From Sinorhizobium numidicum (GTDB lineage Bacteria; Pseudomonadota; Alphaproteobacteria; Rhizobiales; Rhizobiaceae), in the NCBI RefSeq assembly GCF_029892045.1, contig NZ_CP120369.1, positions 310,001 to 374,000 on the forward strand: a DNA stretch of 64,000 nt. The letters run 5' to 3'. Each line of letters opens with the position of its first letter. Position 1 is the first letter of the stretch. The notes under the pieces are model-generated. The model was not told where the DNA came from and searched no databases. It saw nothing but the letters and a program-made list of their open reading frames with translations. The position numbers and the translations under genes were made by a program. Below are positions 17,744-26,734 of this stretch, in pieces.

Positions 17744-19126
17744 TCACGTCGCGGCTCGCTCCAAGACCCGACGTCTTTGCGCCAAAGCGTGATGCAGAAC
17801 CTCGGCTTGGTCGACCCTGGTCAACCGCCCGCCTTTCATGACAAGCTTTCCGTCGATTATGACTACATCGACCGGGATTTGCGACGACGAAAGCGCGAGC
17901 AACCCCCCCACCTTTTCCATAGCAGTGTGCGTTATGTCTTCGGACGCCCTCACTACGATATCCGCACGTTTGCCGACCGAGAGCGTTCCTAGCTCGTCAC
18001 TAAACCCTATATTCCGCGCGGCATTAGCGGTCTGCATGTAAAACGGCTCCGCGTCGTCCAGGCGCTGGCCAGAGGTCGCCGACAGAAGCAGGCTTGCCAT
18101 GCCCGCGGTTCCGAGAGCGTGATACATCGTGGTGTCTATGCCAAGCGAAACGCACACGCTTTGCTCGATCAGCTTTGGCATCCGGCAAGGGTCCGCCGGA
18201 TGCACCGCCCGGTGCAACGCATTATTCGGACACCAGGTTATGCCGGGCCGGTGTTCGACTACGAGCTCCGCATCCAGGTCGCTCATCGAATTCATGTGGC
18301 TGAGTGTCGTTCTCTCATGAAGCGCTCCCAATTGATGAAGCCGCGCGACGCCGGATTTGCCATACTTCCTGGTTTCGAGCTCCCGCCACATATGGATGAA
18401 ACCTTGATGCTGGTTGAAAATCACGCCGGCCTCCAGCGCTAGGTCGATTGCATCGCGCGTCAAGGCATCTGTCGCGGAGCCCTCGCCATAGAGGCAGACA
18501 TAGCCGGTTACCAGCGGATCCTTATCCGCGTTCCTCGTGAGCTCACGTTCAAGACGTCTGATGACGGTAGCTCGGTCTGCAGGCGCCCTCTCCAGTAGCC
18601 GTTTCGTGATCATGCCTGGAGCGTGACTCTCGAAATCGCTCACGTCGTCCCAACCGAACGGCGCCGAGACCATGCCACGCATCCCAATCCGCTGCAGCGC
18701 CGAGGCAAATGCATCCGTCTCAAACACTGTCCCGGCCTCCATAAAGCACGTGTAGCCTCTGCGCAGCAGCGCAACGGCCGCCGCCGCAACCAGCGCGTCG
18801 GTCGACTCGTCGTCCGTCTGAACCTTCACGTCGGCGTATGACACCTTCGATTGGGAAATCTCATCAATCGAGACGGGCAGGCTATGCAGCGCGATTGAGG
18901 TTGCGTGAATATGGGTATCAATCATGCCCGGGTGAACGATGGCGCCCCCGGCATCAATGAAGTCCGGCGACAGGTAGCGTTCCGATAGTGCACGTGTATC
19001 GCCTATCGCCAAGATGCGACCGCCGTCGACGGCGATCGCGCCATCCTTGATGTAAGGCGATGCGCGTTCACCGGTGAAGATTTCGCCATTGACTATCAGG
19101 TGATCGATCTGTTGCTTGACGGCCAT
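17744..19126 (-). CDS. Amidohydrolase family protein (cytosine deaminase/chlorohydrolase-like)
   Basis: This 460-residue protein is a metal-dependent amidohydrolase of the TrzA/AtzA/cytosine-deaminase type, which hydrolyses amide or amidine bonds. It has the metal motif DTHIH (His72, His74), NQHQGF near residue 238 and SHMNSMSD, with GIDTT near the usual final aspartate. The beta-sandwich ends are present: an N-terminal IVNGEIFTG and a C-terminal GKRADIVV. The length is normal and it seems intact. It is followed on the same strand by nothing obvious, and preceded at about 215 bp by the first ATP-grasp gene. It may open or trim a cyclic or amide intermediate of the nearby biosynthetic genes, but a catabolic role is equally possible. 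Confidence 0.85.
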   Translation of the reverse strand: MAVKQQIDHLIVNGEIFTGERASPYIKDGAIAVDGGRILAIGDTRALSERYLSPDFIDAGGAIVHPGMIDTHIHATSIALHSLPVSIDEISQSKVSYADVKVQTDDESTDALVAAAAVALLRRGYTCFMEAGTVFETDAFASALQRIGMRGMVSAPFGWDDVSDFESHAPGMITKRLLERAPADRATVIRRLERELTRNADKDPLVTGYVCLYGEGSATDALTRDAIDLALEAGVIFNQHQGFIHMWRELETRKYGKSGVARLHQLGALHERTTLSHMNSMSDLDAELVVEHRPGITWCPNNALHRAVHPADPCRMPKLIEQSVCVSLGIDTTMYHALGTAGMASLLLSATSGQRLDDAEPFYMQTANAARNIGFSDELGTLSVGKRADIVVRASEDITHTAMEKVGGLLALSSSQIPVDVVIIDGKLVMKGGRLTRVDQAEVLHHALAQRRRVLERAAT

Positions 19127-19239
19127 CGCTCGGGGTCCTGTTCAGTTTGTACGTCGCATTGCAAGTCGGCAGAAGGTGCTCACGATTGCAGCCAGCCACC
19201 GCGGAGGCGTATAGGTCCTCGCAAGGCTAAGTAGTCACA

Positions 19240-20780
19240 TACCCGACGAGCTGAATACCCTTTTACGGCACCTCGATTTAAGCATCATCATTGATCTCGT
19301 CTCTATCTGCTCTCGACACAATAAACGGGCATGGTCACCTCTCACCTGGCGCGCCCTGGTGCAGCTGGCTGAATGGCCGCCGATTCCTCCTGCTCGACAA
19401 TGGGTGGGAATGGTGTGATCGACCAACTAATTAAATCGACCGCACGCTGAAGTGCCGCTTCGGTCTGCGCACGGCTTGGTGTAGCGGCCATGACATATCC
19501 CATAGAGTCTCGGTAGTCGCCGTTCCTGACGATCTGCGCCTTGGGTTTAGCATGCAGTTTGACCTCGGCTACACCTGGCACAGCAGCGGCTCGACTGTCG
19601 CCATCAATCCAATCGAGGACGCCGTCGCGATCAGGAAGCAGGGAGCGCCAGGCGGCAGTGTTCGAATTCTTTTTGCGTAAATCGCATTCCTCGCCGATGA
19701 CAAGCTTGATATGCTCGGTCACGAGATCGACACCGTAAGCCAGTTGAACCGGTTGAGGATCGCCACCGAGCCGCGGATTGACTTCAATGACGACTGGGCC
19801 AAGCTTTGTCCACCGGAAATCAATGTTCGTTGGCCCCCAGCCAAGATTTAAAGCTTGCAAACAGCTCAGCGAAACATCAGCGATACGTTTGTGTTCGTCG
19901 TCAGTCAGCGGGGCTGGAAACATGCCCTCACGAAACACGAAATACGGGGGCGGGCCGAAGTCAGCGGCCTCCATCCCAACCACCTCCTGTCCCATTATCA
20001 GAGCGCCGTAGTACGGGCCTTGTGCAAATTCTTCCACCAGTATCCTCGGTGCAGACCACCATATATGCTTCCCACCCAACAGATAGGTTGTATGTTCGGC
20101 CAACTCGTCAACGCTGCGGCACAATCGAACACCGCTGCTGCCCGCACCTACGGATGGCTTCAGAACTACAGGCAGGCCGATTTCCGCGGCAGCGCTTTCA
20201 ACTTCCGTCGCATTCGCCGCTAAGCGATAAGCCGGTACCGGAACGCCGGCCTCCGCGAGGAGCTGACGTTGTGTGAATTTGTCACAGCATCGTTCAACCG
20301 AGGTCGGATCTGGTCCCGGCAGGTCGAAACGCCGGCAGAGCTTTCCAACTGTCGCATAGACTTTTTCCTTGGCACTTGTAATTCCAGCAAGATCATAGGT
20401 CTCACTTAACCGGGTGCATTCGCGGATCAGCGCATCCTGATTATCGGTGTCGACGTGGATTGCCTCAAAGCTATGCGCCGCAAGGTAGTCGTACTGAGGT
20501 GGATCAGCAGACAGGGTAATTGGATGAAGACCAATACGCTGAGCCGCTTGGACGTACAGCAGGCCATTGCTCCTTGTGCCCTCGAGCAGGATGAGCGCTT
20601 TTCTTGTCATAGACTTACACTCCGCTTTGCGTGGTGTGCGATGATCCGAATGTAGTAAGCGTCAGCTATTTCAGCTGTGCCCACCTCCGACCTGCGGTAA
20701 AGGTACCATTGTCGACGATCTGCGGTGATGAATATTCTGTTAATTTATATGAACACTTATTTAACTTAGCGAGCCGGTGG
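19240..20780. repeat. Segmental duplication, copy 1 (partner 26735-28250)
   Basis: Similarity between the two ATP-grasp genes continues into non-coding flanks. On the 3' side both have AAGCATCATC followed by TTGAT and CTATCTGCTC. On the 5' side both have a stretch of about 150 bp with GGTA(C/A)CATTGTC. This shows that one block of about 1.5 kb was duplicated and has since diverged. Confidence 0.65.
19342..20610 (-). CDS. ATP-grasp ligase, copy 1
   Basis: This 422-residue protein is an ATP-grasp carboxylate-amine ligase of the biotin-carboxylase/D-Ala ligase fold. Such enzymes join a carboxylate to an amine through an acyl phosphate. It has a Rossmann-like preATP-grasp part (residues 5-100), the ATP-binding LPVVLKPSVGAGSSGV, ILVEEF and the metal-binding VVIEVNPRLGG. 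GGAGTG precedes the ATG. It is about 70 percent alike by eye to the copy at 26873-28105, including flanking sequence. The two copies are separated by an MFS exporter gene and IS remnants. In a cluster with a split NRPS-PKS, these ligases could add amino acids to the product outside the assembly line, or make a precursor. Substrates cannot be read from the sequence. Confidence 0.88.
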   Translation of the reverse strand: MTRKALILLEGTRSNGLLYVQAAQRIGLHPITLSADPPQYDYLAAHSFEAIHVDTDNQDALIRECTRLSETYDLAGITSAKEKVYATVGKLCRRFDLPGPDPTSVERCCDKFTQRQLLAEAGVPVPAYRLAANATEVESAAAEIGLPVVLKPSVGAGSSGVRLCRSVDELAEHTTYLLGGKHIWWSAPRILVEEFAQGPYYGALIMGQEVVGMEAADFGPPPYFVFREGMFPAPLTDDEHKRIADVSLSCLQALNLGWGPTNIDFRWTKLGPVVIEVNPRLGGDPQPVQLAYGVDLVTEHIKLVIGEECDLRKKNSNTAAWRSLLPDRDGVLDWIDGDSRAAAVPGVAEVKLHAKPKAQIVRNGDYRDSMGYVMAATPSRAQTEAALQRAVDLISWSITPFPPIVEQEESAAIQPAAPGRAR

Positions 20781-20925
20781 AAGACGATACCCGTATTGAA
20801 GGGCAAGACGCCGTTGCCCTTGGTTCAGCGCACGGCTATCGCGAGCGGGACTGGGGAAACGCGTGCGGGCACGTCGGCTGCGCATTCCCGAGGCTGCGAA
20901 TAGGCAGCTATTTCCAACTTTCCCC
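20775..20925 (+). pseudogene. IS256-family transposase fragment
   Basis: The + strand encodes HGYRERDW and PRLRIGSYF. These correspond to NGYRERDW and PKLRKGSYF in the IS256 fragment at 25690-26178, with many changes and a frameshift. Only about 150 bp survive. Confidence 0.5.
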
Positions 20926-20929
20926 GCGA

Positions 20930-21140
20930 GCCCCGACGGCAACGGAGCATCCATGGGAACCAGCCCGTGAGCGTCGGCCATTTGGCTGCACCGAATCTTG
21001 CACAAGACCCGCGACCGCGCAGGCGCCGAATATTTATCAAATTCCGAGGCCGCTTGCCTGGCCTTCGTGTTTTTGCTGGGCCCTGGCGCGGTGACCATCT
21101 CGTAGCCGCCAACACTGCCGCAATCAGGTCCTTGCCTCAC
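20930..21140 (-). pseudogene. MmgE/PrpD gene fragment
   Basis: The - strand reads VGGYEM, then QMADAHGLVPMDAPLP. The intact MmgE/PrpD gene at 44087-45457 has VGGYEM and QMADAYGLVPMHAPLP at matching spacing. DNA similarity is clear over about 200 bp and then stops on both sides, and the middle contains a frame change. It is a relic of a second MmgE/PrpD copy joined to an IS256 fragment. Confidence 0.6.
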
Positions 21141-21779
21141 CTGCTTCCGATCAACAAAATTATTCGTCTTTCCGGAGGGTTACGCTCTCTGACTTTGGCA
21201 TTCGGCCGTTCGGAGCTCCAACAGATCGGCAAGGAATATCAACATCTGGCCTTGATGAGCTTGCGGGCAAGGTGCGGCATTGGTCGCTGCTTCCGTTCCA
21301 ATCGGAAAACAACCGCAGAGCTTCTTGATCGAGATCAATGTAGCCGTCGCGAGGTTGGGGTAGTTTACCGGGTGAGCACGCGATGACCTGTAAGATAAAT
21401 TCACGTAGCAATCGACACTGAGTGGAAGCAACTTAACAACCGCGGCGGCTGCTGTGCGGTGGCCGAGACCGTGGACCGCCGAAGCTCTCGGCGATTTGCT
21501 GCATTCGATCAACGCAGGTACCAAGCCGCAATAGTGTTGGCGGCTGTCCGCTCGATCACCGCCGTGGTGGTGCTAGCGGCCGGTTCATGGCGACCTTGGC
21601 ACGACTGACCGACCGAGTACGGCGTAATAACAAAATAGGCGCGCTCATAACCACCTCCAAATGCAAGAACGTCACCACGGATTACAAATTAGTGAAATTA
21701 TTCGCGAGGCGCACTTTTCTTGCCTGACGGCACGCAGGTGTTTGCAAGAGATACGGCTCCATTACAAAAGATTCCCACA
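21141..21779. other. Gap upstream of MFS exporter gene
   Basis: About 640 bp between the MmgE/PrpD relic and the MFS gene. I recognise no gene. TTGGCACG at 21593 resembles a -24 box but has no matching -12 or upstream site. The region before 21780 is A/T-richer and should hold the MFS promoter. Confidence 0.4.
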
Positions 21780-23408
21780 ATGACGAAGAGAACATCTCCG
21801 ATCGTACTATTTCAATATAAGACGTTCCGTTCCCTCTGGTCAGCTTCTCTTGTATCGAACCTCGGCAGCCTGGTTGAGGGGGTTGGTGCGGCGTGGCTGA
21901 TGACGAGCCTTGCCACCTCACATGAAGAAGTTGCCCTCGTGCAGACGTCGGCCACACTGCCGGTTATGGTCTTTTCACTCGTAGCAGGAGCACTAGCAGA
22001 CAGCTTTGATCGCCGACGCATCATGTTGGCAGCGCAACTGCTGATGTTATGCGTCTCCACCGCTCTGGCGTTTCTCGCCTACGCGGGGATAATGACGCCT
22101 TGGCTGCTGTTGGGTTTTACCTTCCTGATCGGCTGCGGTTGGGCCCTCCACGATCCACCATGGTACGCTTCGATGGGAGACATAGTGCCGCGTGAACATC
22201 TTGCGAGCGCGGCTGCACTGAACAGCATGAGCTACAATCTCATGCGCAGCATCGGACCCGCGGTGGGCGGCATCATCGTCGCAGCTGCTGGTGCGGCGTT
22301 CGCGTTTCTGTTCAATGTGTTTTGCTATTTCGCACTAATCGTCGCGCTCTGGCGATGGAAAACGGAACCTGCACAAGGATTGCTGCCGCGGGAACCTTTT
22401 AGCACTGCATTGGCTGCGGGATTCCGCTACGTGCTTTTGTCGCCGAAGCTGCTCAAGGTTATGTGTCGGAGCCTCATGTTTGGTCTGACCGCCGTCGTGA
22501 TTCCGGCTCTGCTGCCCTTTGTTGCCCGTGATCAGGTTGAGGGCACGTCCATCACCTATGGTATAATGCTTGGTTTCTTCGGTCTTGGAGCGATTTGCGG
22601 GGCCCTTCTCATCGGGCGGGTTCGGGAGGTCCTCAGCAGTGAGTGGGTCATCCGCGGCGCATTTCTTGTGCTGGCCATTAGCTGCTACTTTCTGGCGGGT
22701 AGCGAGCACGTTTGGCTGAGCTGTCTGCTGCTCATCCCTGCTGGTATGGCGTGGGTGCAGGCATTCTCGTTGTTCAATGTAACGGTTCAACTTTCTACAC
22801 CGCGGTGGGTCGTAGGACGTGCCTTGTCACTCTATCAGGCGGCCACTTTTGGGGGCATGGCGGCGGGGAGCTGGATCTGGGGCAAGCTGGCTGACGCGCA
22901 GGGTGTTTCCGGTGCCTTGCTCCTTGCAAGCCTCGCTCTCATCTTCGGTGGGCTGATCGGCATCGTTCTTCGCGAACCGGATTTCGAGATGCTCAATCTT
23001 GATCCAACCAGCAAGTTCATCGAGCCGACGCTGCAACTTGACCTCCAACCCCGAAGCGGGCCCATCTCGGTGACAGTCGACTATTCCATTGATCAAGAAG
23101 ATGTTGCTGAGTTCCTCAGAATGATGGCATTGCGGCGAAGAGCCCTGCTTCGAGATGGCGCCAGGCAATGGGCGCTTTTCCGCGATCTGGAAGAGGCTCA
23201 CATGTGGACTGAGAGCTACCACGTACCCACGTGGATCGAGTACGTGCGCCATAGTCAGAGGCAGACGCGTGCCGATGCCGAACTGGTGGCTCGCCTGGGA
23301 GCGCTTCATCGAGACGATTGCCCACCTAAAACCCGCCACAAGATAGAACGGCAGCCCTTCCGTGTACACAACGAGCTGCCGCTCAAACGTCACTTCGACA
23401 GGATCTGA
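21780..23408 (+). CDS. MFS exporter of the enterobactin-exporter-like (DUF894/MFS_3) type
   Basis: This 542-residue inner-membrane protein has about 12 hydrophobic segments over residues 15-400. DSFDRRRIML follows the third segment in the place of the usual MFS loop motif. A cytoplasmic C-terminal domain of about 130 residues follows, rich in charged residues (SVTVDYSI, RRRALLRDGARQW), as in the EntS-like group. That group exports siderophores and other small natural products. I start at ATG 21780 because the translated sequence upstream of it, from a TTG codon at 21720, is not typical; the ribosome site is weak. Standing between the two ATP-grasp genes and near two NRPS-PKS genes, it is the best candidate for exporting their product and for self-protection. 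Confidence 0.88.
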   Translation: MTKRTSPIVLFQYKTFRSLWSASLVSNLGSLVEGVGAAWLMTSLATSHEEVALVQTSATLPVMVFSLVAGALADSFDRRRIMLAAQLLMLCVSTALAFLAYAGIMTPWLLLGFTFLIGCGWALHDPPWYASMGDIVPREHLASAAALNSMSYNLMRSIGPAVGGIIVAAAGAAFAFLFNVFCYFALIVALWRWKTEPAQGLLPREPFSTALAAGFRYVLLSPKLLKVMCRSLMFGLTAVVIPALLPFVARDQVEGTSITYGIMLGFFGLGAICGALLIGRVREVLSSEWVIRGAFLVLAISCYFLAGSEHVWLSCLLLIPAGMAWVQAFSLFNVTVQLSTPRWVVGRALSLYQAATFGGMAAGSWIWGKLADAQGVSGALLLASLALIFGGLIGIVLREPDFEMLNLDPTSKFIEPTLQLDLQPRSGPISVTVDYSIDQEDVAEFLRMMALRRRALLRDGARQWALFRDLEEAHMWTESYHVPTWIEYVRHSQRQTRADAELVARLGALHRDDCPPKTRHKIERQPFRVHNELPLKRHFDRI

Positions 23409-23409
23409 A

Positions 23410-23685
23410 CGGGAAGGCTGCAAGCATCGGCCCGAACGACCGGACCACGGCGTTGCCGGGCGCTGCTGAGTTTGCGGCGGCGGGAATGAGGGGAAGGCCC
23501 GGCGCTGCTGCAAGGCCGGCCGCGTGTCCATCCGATCCACACGCTTGGCCCGGAACGCGTAGATCCTGCCGGAGAACGGGTCGGCATCCATCTCGGCCCT
23601 TGGTCAGCGCCGCCAGTCCATCCGCGCCCGTGCGAAAGTCGACAGGCCGGGTGGCGACCATCACCTTTACCGCTGAAATCGACAT
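23410..23685 (-). pseudogene. IS66-family TnpB fragment, frameshifted
   Basis: From ATG 23685 the - strand reads MSISAVKVMVATRPVDFRTGADGLAAL. After a frame change it gives MDADPFSGRIYAFRAKRVDRM. Both pieces are standard TnpB blocks. The fragment overlaps the end of the MFS gene. Confidence 0.6.
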
Positions 23686-23936
23686 ATGTCCAAGCCCTCG
23701 TTCGAGCTCAACATCGTCAATCACACCACGAGCCGGAAGGTGCGGTCAAAACACCGCTCTGATGTCCGTTGTCAATGCTTTGGCCACGAGGAAGCTACCG
23801 TTCTCGGGCCTCTCATGATGATCGCGCATGGGTGGAGGCGGAACTGAAGGACGTCGGTGATCAAGTTCTGATGCGCCGGCAAAGCCGCCGCAAATTTCCC
23901 CAAAAGTTGGAGTGCGCCCCTTGGGGTGGACATGGA

Positions 23937-24371
23937 TCAGGCTGCTGATTTGCCAGTCTGCCGGATGTGTTGGTCCTCGAACTGTTGAGGGCTCAAGTAG
24001 CCGAGCGCTGAATGGAGCCATCGTTTGTTGTAGACCTCCTCAATGAAGTGGGGAAGGTGCTCGGTGATCTCTTCAAGGTTTCGAAGGGCATCGGATAGAC
24101 CGCCTCGACCTTCAGCGTTTTCATGAAGCTTTCGGCCTTGGCGTTGTCGTAGGGATTTGCCGCAGCGGCCCATCGAACCGATCAGGCCGTTGGCGGCCAG
24201 TGTGTCGCGGTAGCGCTCGGCGGCATACTGCGAGCCGCGGTCGGAATGGTGCACCACGCCCGGCGGCGGCTTTCTCCTGTCAATGGCCGCCTTCAAGGCT
24301 GCCACCGTCAGCCGCGCGTCGATCGACCGACCGATGGCGTAACCGACGATCAACCGCGACCAGGCATCGAG
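23937..24371 (-). pseudogene. IS3-family transposase OrfB C-terminal part, frameshifted
   Basis: The integrase core shows VVHHSDRGSQYA, and after a frame change LEEITEHLPHFIEEVYNKRWLHSALGYLSPQQFED, ending at 23937. The first aspartate region is only partly preserved. At least one frameshift separates the two blocks near 24150. Confidence 0.65.
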
Positions 24372-24667
24372 GATGATGGCGACTCAAATCGTGGCTTTGC
24401 CGAATGGGGCGATGTCTTCGGCGATCCGGTCGTTGCCACCGCGCTGCTCGACAGGCTTCTGCACCATGCCGTCGTCGTCCAGATCGACAAGCTATCGACT
24501 GCGTCAGCATGCCGAGCTCATGCGGAGCATGTCCGCTCGAAGGCGCTGATCACCAGCCTTCACCCCTCCGCCGAAACCGAGGGGACGGCCGCCGAAAAAT
24601 GGCCATCTCTCCGTGACGACCCCGTCGGCATAATTGGGGAATTTTACTTCGGCACTTTGGGGAATTT
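24372..24667 (+). pseudogene. IS21-family IstB C-terminal fragment with element end
   Basis: The + strand reads RGFAEWGDVFGDPVVATALLDRLLHHAVV, a typical end of the IstB ATPase, and then changes frame. The repeat GGGGAATTTTACTTCGGCAC / GGGGAATTTTAC at about 24636-24667 looks like an IS21 terminal region. Confidence 0.55.
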
Positions 24668-24689
24668 TACGGCGGCATTGACAAACTGA

Positions 24690-25659
24690 GCCTTCCACGC
24701 GATCTCTCGCACCCTCGGCGGGGCTTCTTCCAGGCGGTACAGCTTCCTTACGCCGACCTTCGGCGGATGCCGATACGTCCACGCACTCTCCACAAGCATG
24801 TGTCGAACTCGAACATTACCAGCCTTAGTTATTGCGCCTCGTCTCACGGTCTCACCCGTGGATCGCTCACCAGGAACGAGACCAAGATAGCCCATCAATT
24901 GGCGTGGGCTTTCAAATCGGGTCACGTCACCGACTTCCGTGGCGAAGGTGACGGCGACAATCAGATCGACACCTCGCAGGGTCTGCAGCGCTCGAACGAC
25001 CGGGGCGAGATACCAGTTCGGGACGAACTCCTCGATCACCTTCTCCAGTCGTTCGACACGCTCCTTCGAGACGCGCACTGCCTCGACCATATCCTGCAGT
25101 GCTATCTGATGTGCCGGATGATCGAACTGCTGCTCCTGCAGCCAGTGCAGATACCGCATCGTCCAGCCTTTCTTGCGTGGATAGGTGCGACCATGCTTGA
25201 GCATGAAGGCACTGGTCTGTTGCTGGTGAACCTGTAATGTCTCGACAGCGGCAGAGCGGGCGCGAACGAGATCTCGCATAGCTTCATGACCCTCGTCGGG
25301 AACCCAAACCGCCGTGAGCTCGCCGGCCCTCAATAGCCGGGCGAGCGCAAGCGCATCTCGACGGTTCGTCTTCACCCGGTCGCCAGGCTTCCTCGGCATC
25401 AACGACGGAGCGACAACCATACAGCTCTGGCCAAGCGACCGGATCAGCCGATGGAGGCCGTAGCCCGTGGGGCCGGCCTCGTAGCAGAAATGCACGCGAT
25501 CAAACTTCGCGGCTATTCGCTGGATTGCTACGCATGCTTGCATCCGATGCCGCAACCTCGCCGAATAGCGGACCTCTCCGTCCCGATCCAGCAATCGCAA
25601 TCGCATTCTTCAGCTTGGCGACATCGATTCCGACAAAAGCTTCTCTATAATCTGCCACG
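24690..25659 (-). pseudogene. IS110-family transposase, broken at both ends
   Basis: From GTG 25659 the - strand reads [23 protein letters not shown], the usual IS110 start. A frame change near 25600 leads into the long open frame with HFCYEAGPTGYGLHRL, DRVKTNRRDALALARLLRAGEL and GYLGLVPGERSTG. Its last residues run into the adjacent IS21 end, so the normal C-terminus is missing. A second group of IS110 enzymes, distinct from the IS1111-type at 16.2 kb, is represented here. Confidence 0.65.
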
Positions 25660-25689
25660 GCTCGTCCTCTTGTCGTCACGATCGGCTCG

Positions 25690-26178
25690 GCCTATCCGAG
25701 CAACCCTCGGGAGACCAGTGTAGGGCGAGCCAGGCCGCTCGAGGAAAGCCTTGGCCGTGCCGTCGATCTCTTCGCACAGGCGGCTGACCTGGCTCTTGGA
25801 GATGCCGCTCATGCCCATGGCCTTGACCAGATCGTCGACCGAGCGGGTCGAGATTCCCTGCACATAGGCTTCCTGGATGACCGCGGTCAGCGCCTTCTCG
25901 GCCATGCGCGGCTCCAGGAAGCCCGGAAAGTAAGAGCCCTTCCTGAGCTTCGGAATGCGCAGCTCGACCGTTCCGGCGCGCGTCTCCCAATCCCGCTCGC
26001 GGTAGCCGTTGCGTTGGGCCGTCCGCAGCGGGTTCTTCTCGCCATAGCCGGCACCGGTGGCGGCGCCCACCTCCAGCTCCATCAGCCGCTCGGCGGCAAA
26101 ACCGATCATCTCGCGCAAAAGATCGGCATCGGGGGACTTCTCCACGAGCGCACGCAGGTTCATCATGTCGTCGGTCAT
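25690..26178 (-). pseudogene. IS256-family transposase N-terminal fragment
   Basis: The open frame starts [14 protein letters not shown]. It has [42 protein letters not shown] and [16 protein letters not shown], as in mutator-type IS256 transposases. It ends after FLERP, before the catalytic core, where the IS110 relic begins. Confidence 0.7.
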
Positions 26179-26340
26179 CGGTGGTTCCTTCGAATCAGGT
26201 TGGTGTCAGCAACCCGAACCCTACCGGAGAACATCGATGACCACCGCTACGCCGCCCGCTCACTACGGCGCTGTTGAGGGCGCGCTCGCGAGCGGCTTCG
26301 CTACCGCCGACCTACACCACCTGTAGGGACACGACCTAAA

Positions 26341-26590
26341 CCAATCTGACCGGCGCAGGCCGACAGATGCAGGTGCAACTACACGCGATGAACGTAAGGA
26401 CGAAATCCCGTAACGAGTAAAGCCGCCAAACTCACTGCGCTTTAGGCGCGTGTATGTGATCTAGCTCCTTGCTTCGCGGTCTCATCAAGGCCAGCGGTCA
26501 TGCACCGCGTTCAAGGCCGTACATATGAACGCACCGTCCTGGACTGTGAAATCGATTGAAACGCACCGCGGGCCGCTCCACATATGAATT
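26341..26590 (+). mobile_element. Transposase-less relic of an IS1111-type 3' region
   Basis: This 250-bp stretch matches the non-coding 3' part of the IS1111-type element at 17218-17467. Shared landmarks are GGCCAGCGGTCA (26489-26500; 17361-17372), an ACATATGAA box and the end GGGCCGCTCCACATATG (26570 on) against GGGGCGTCCACATATG. No transposase sequence precedes it; an IS256 end lies there instead. Confidence 0.55.
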
Positions 26591-26734
26591 TGACCGGACT
26601 CGAATAGCTGAGGCGCGTCATGCAATCGGGCCCAACTCTGGATTCCGATTGGAGGAACACGATGGCGCCGTGGCACCCTCTTGACGCAGCGTAGTCACCG
26701 CGGAGACGTACCGGTAGGTCGCCAGCCTTTCAAC

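Noticed and set aside
21588..21605. TTGGCACGACTGACC resembling a sigma-54 -24 box upstream of the MFS gene
   Set aside because: The -12 part is missing and no TGT-N10-ACA lies at the spacing seen in the other three modules.
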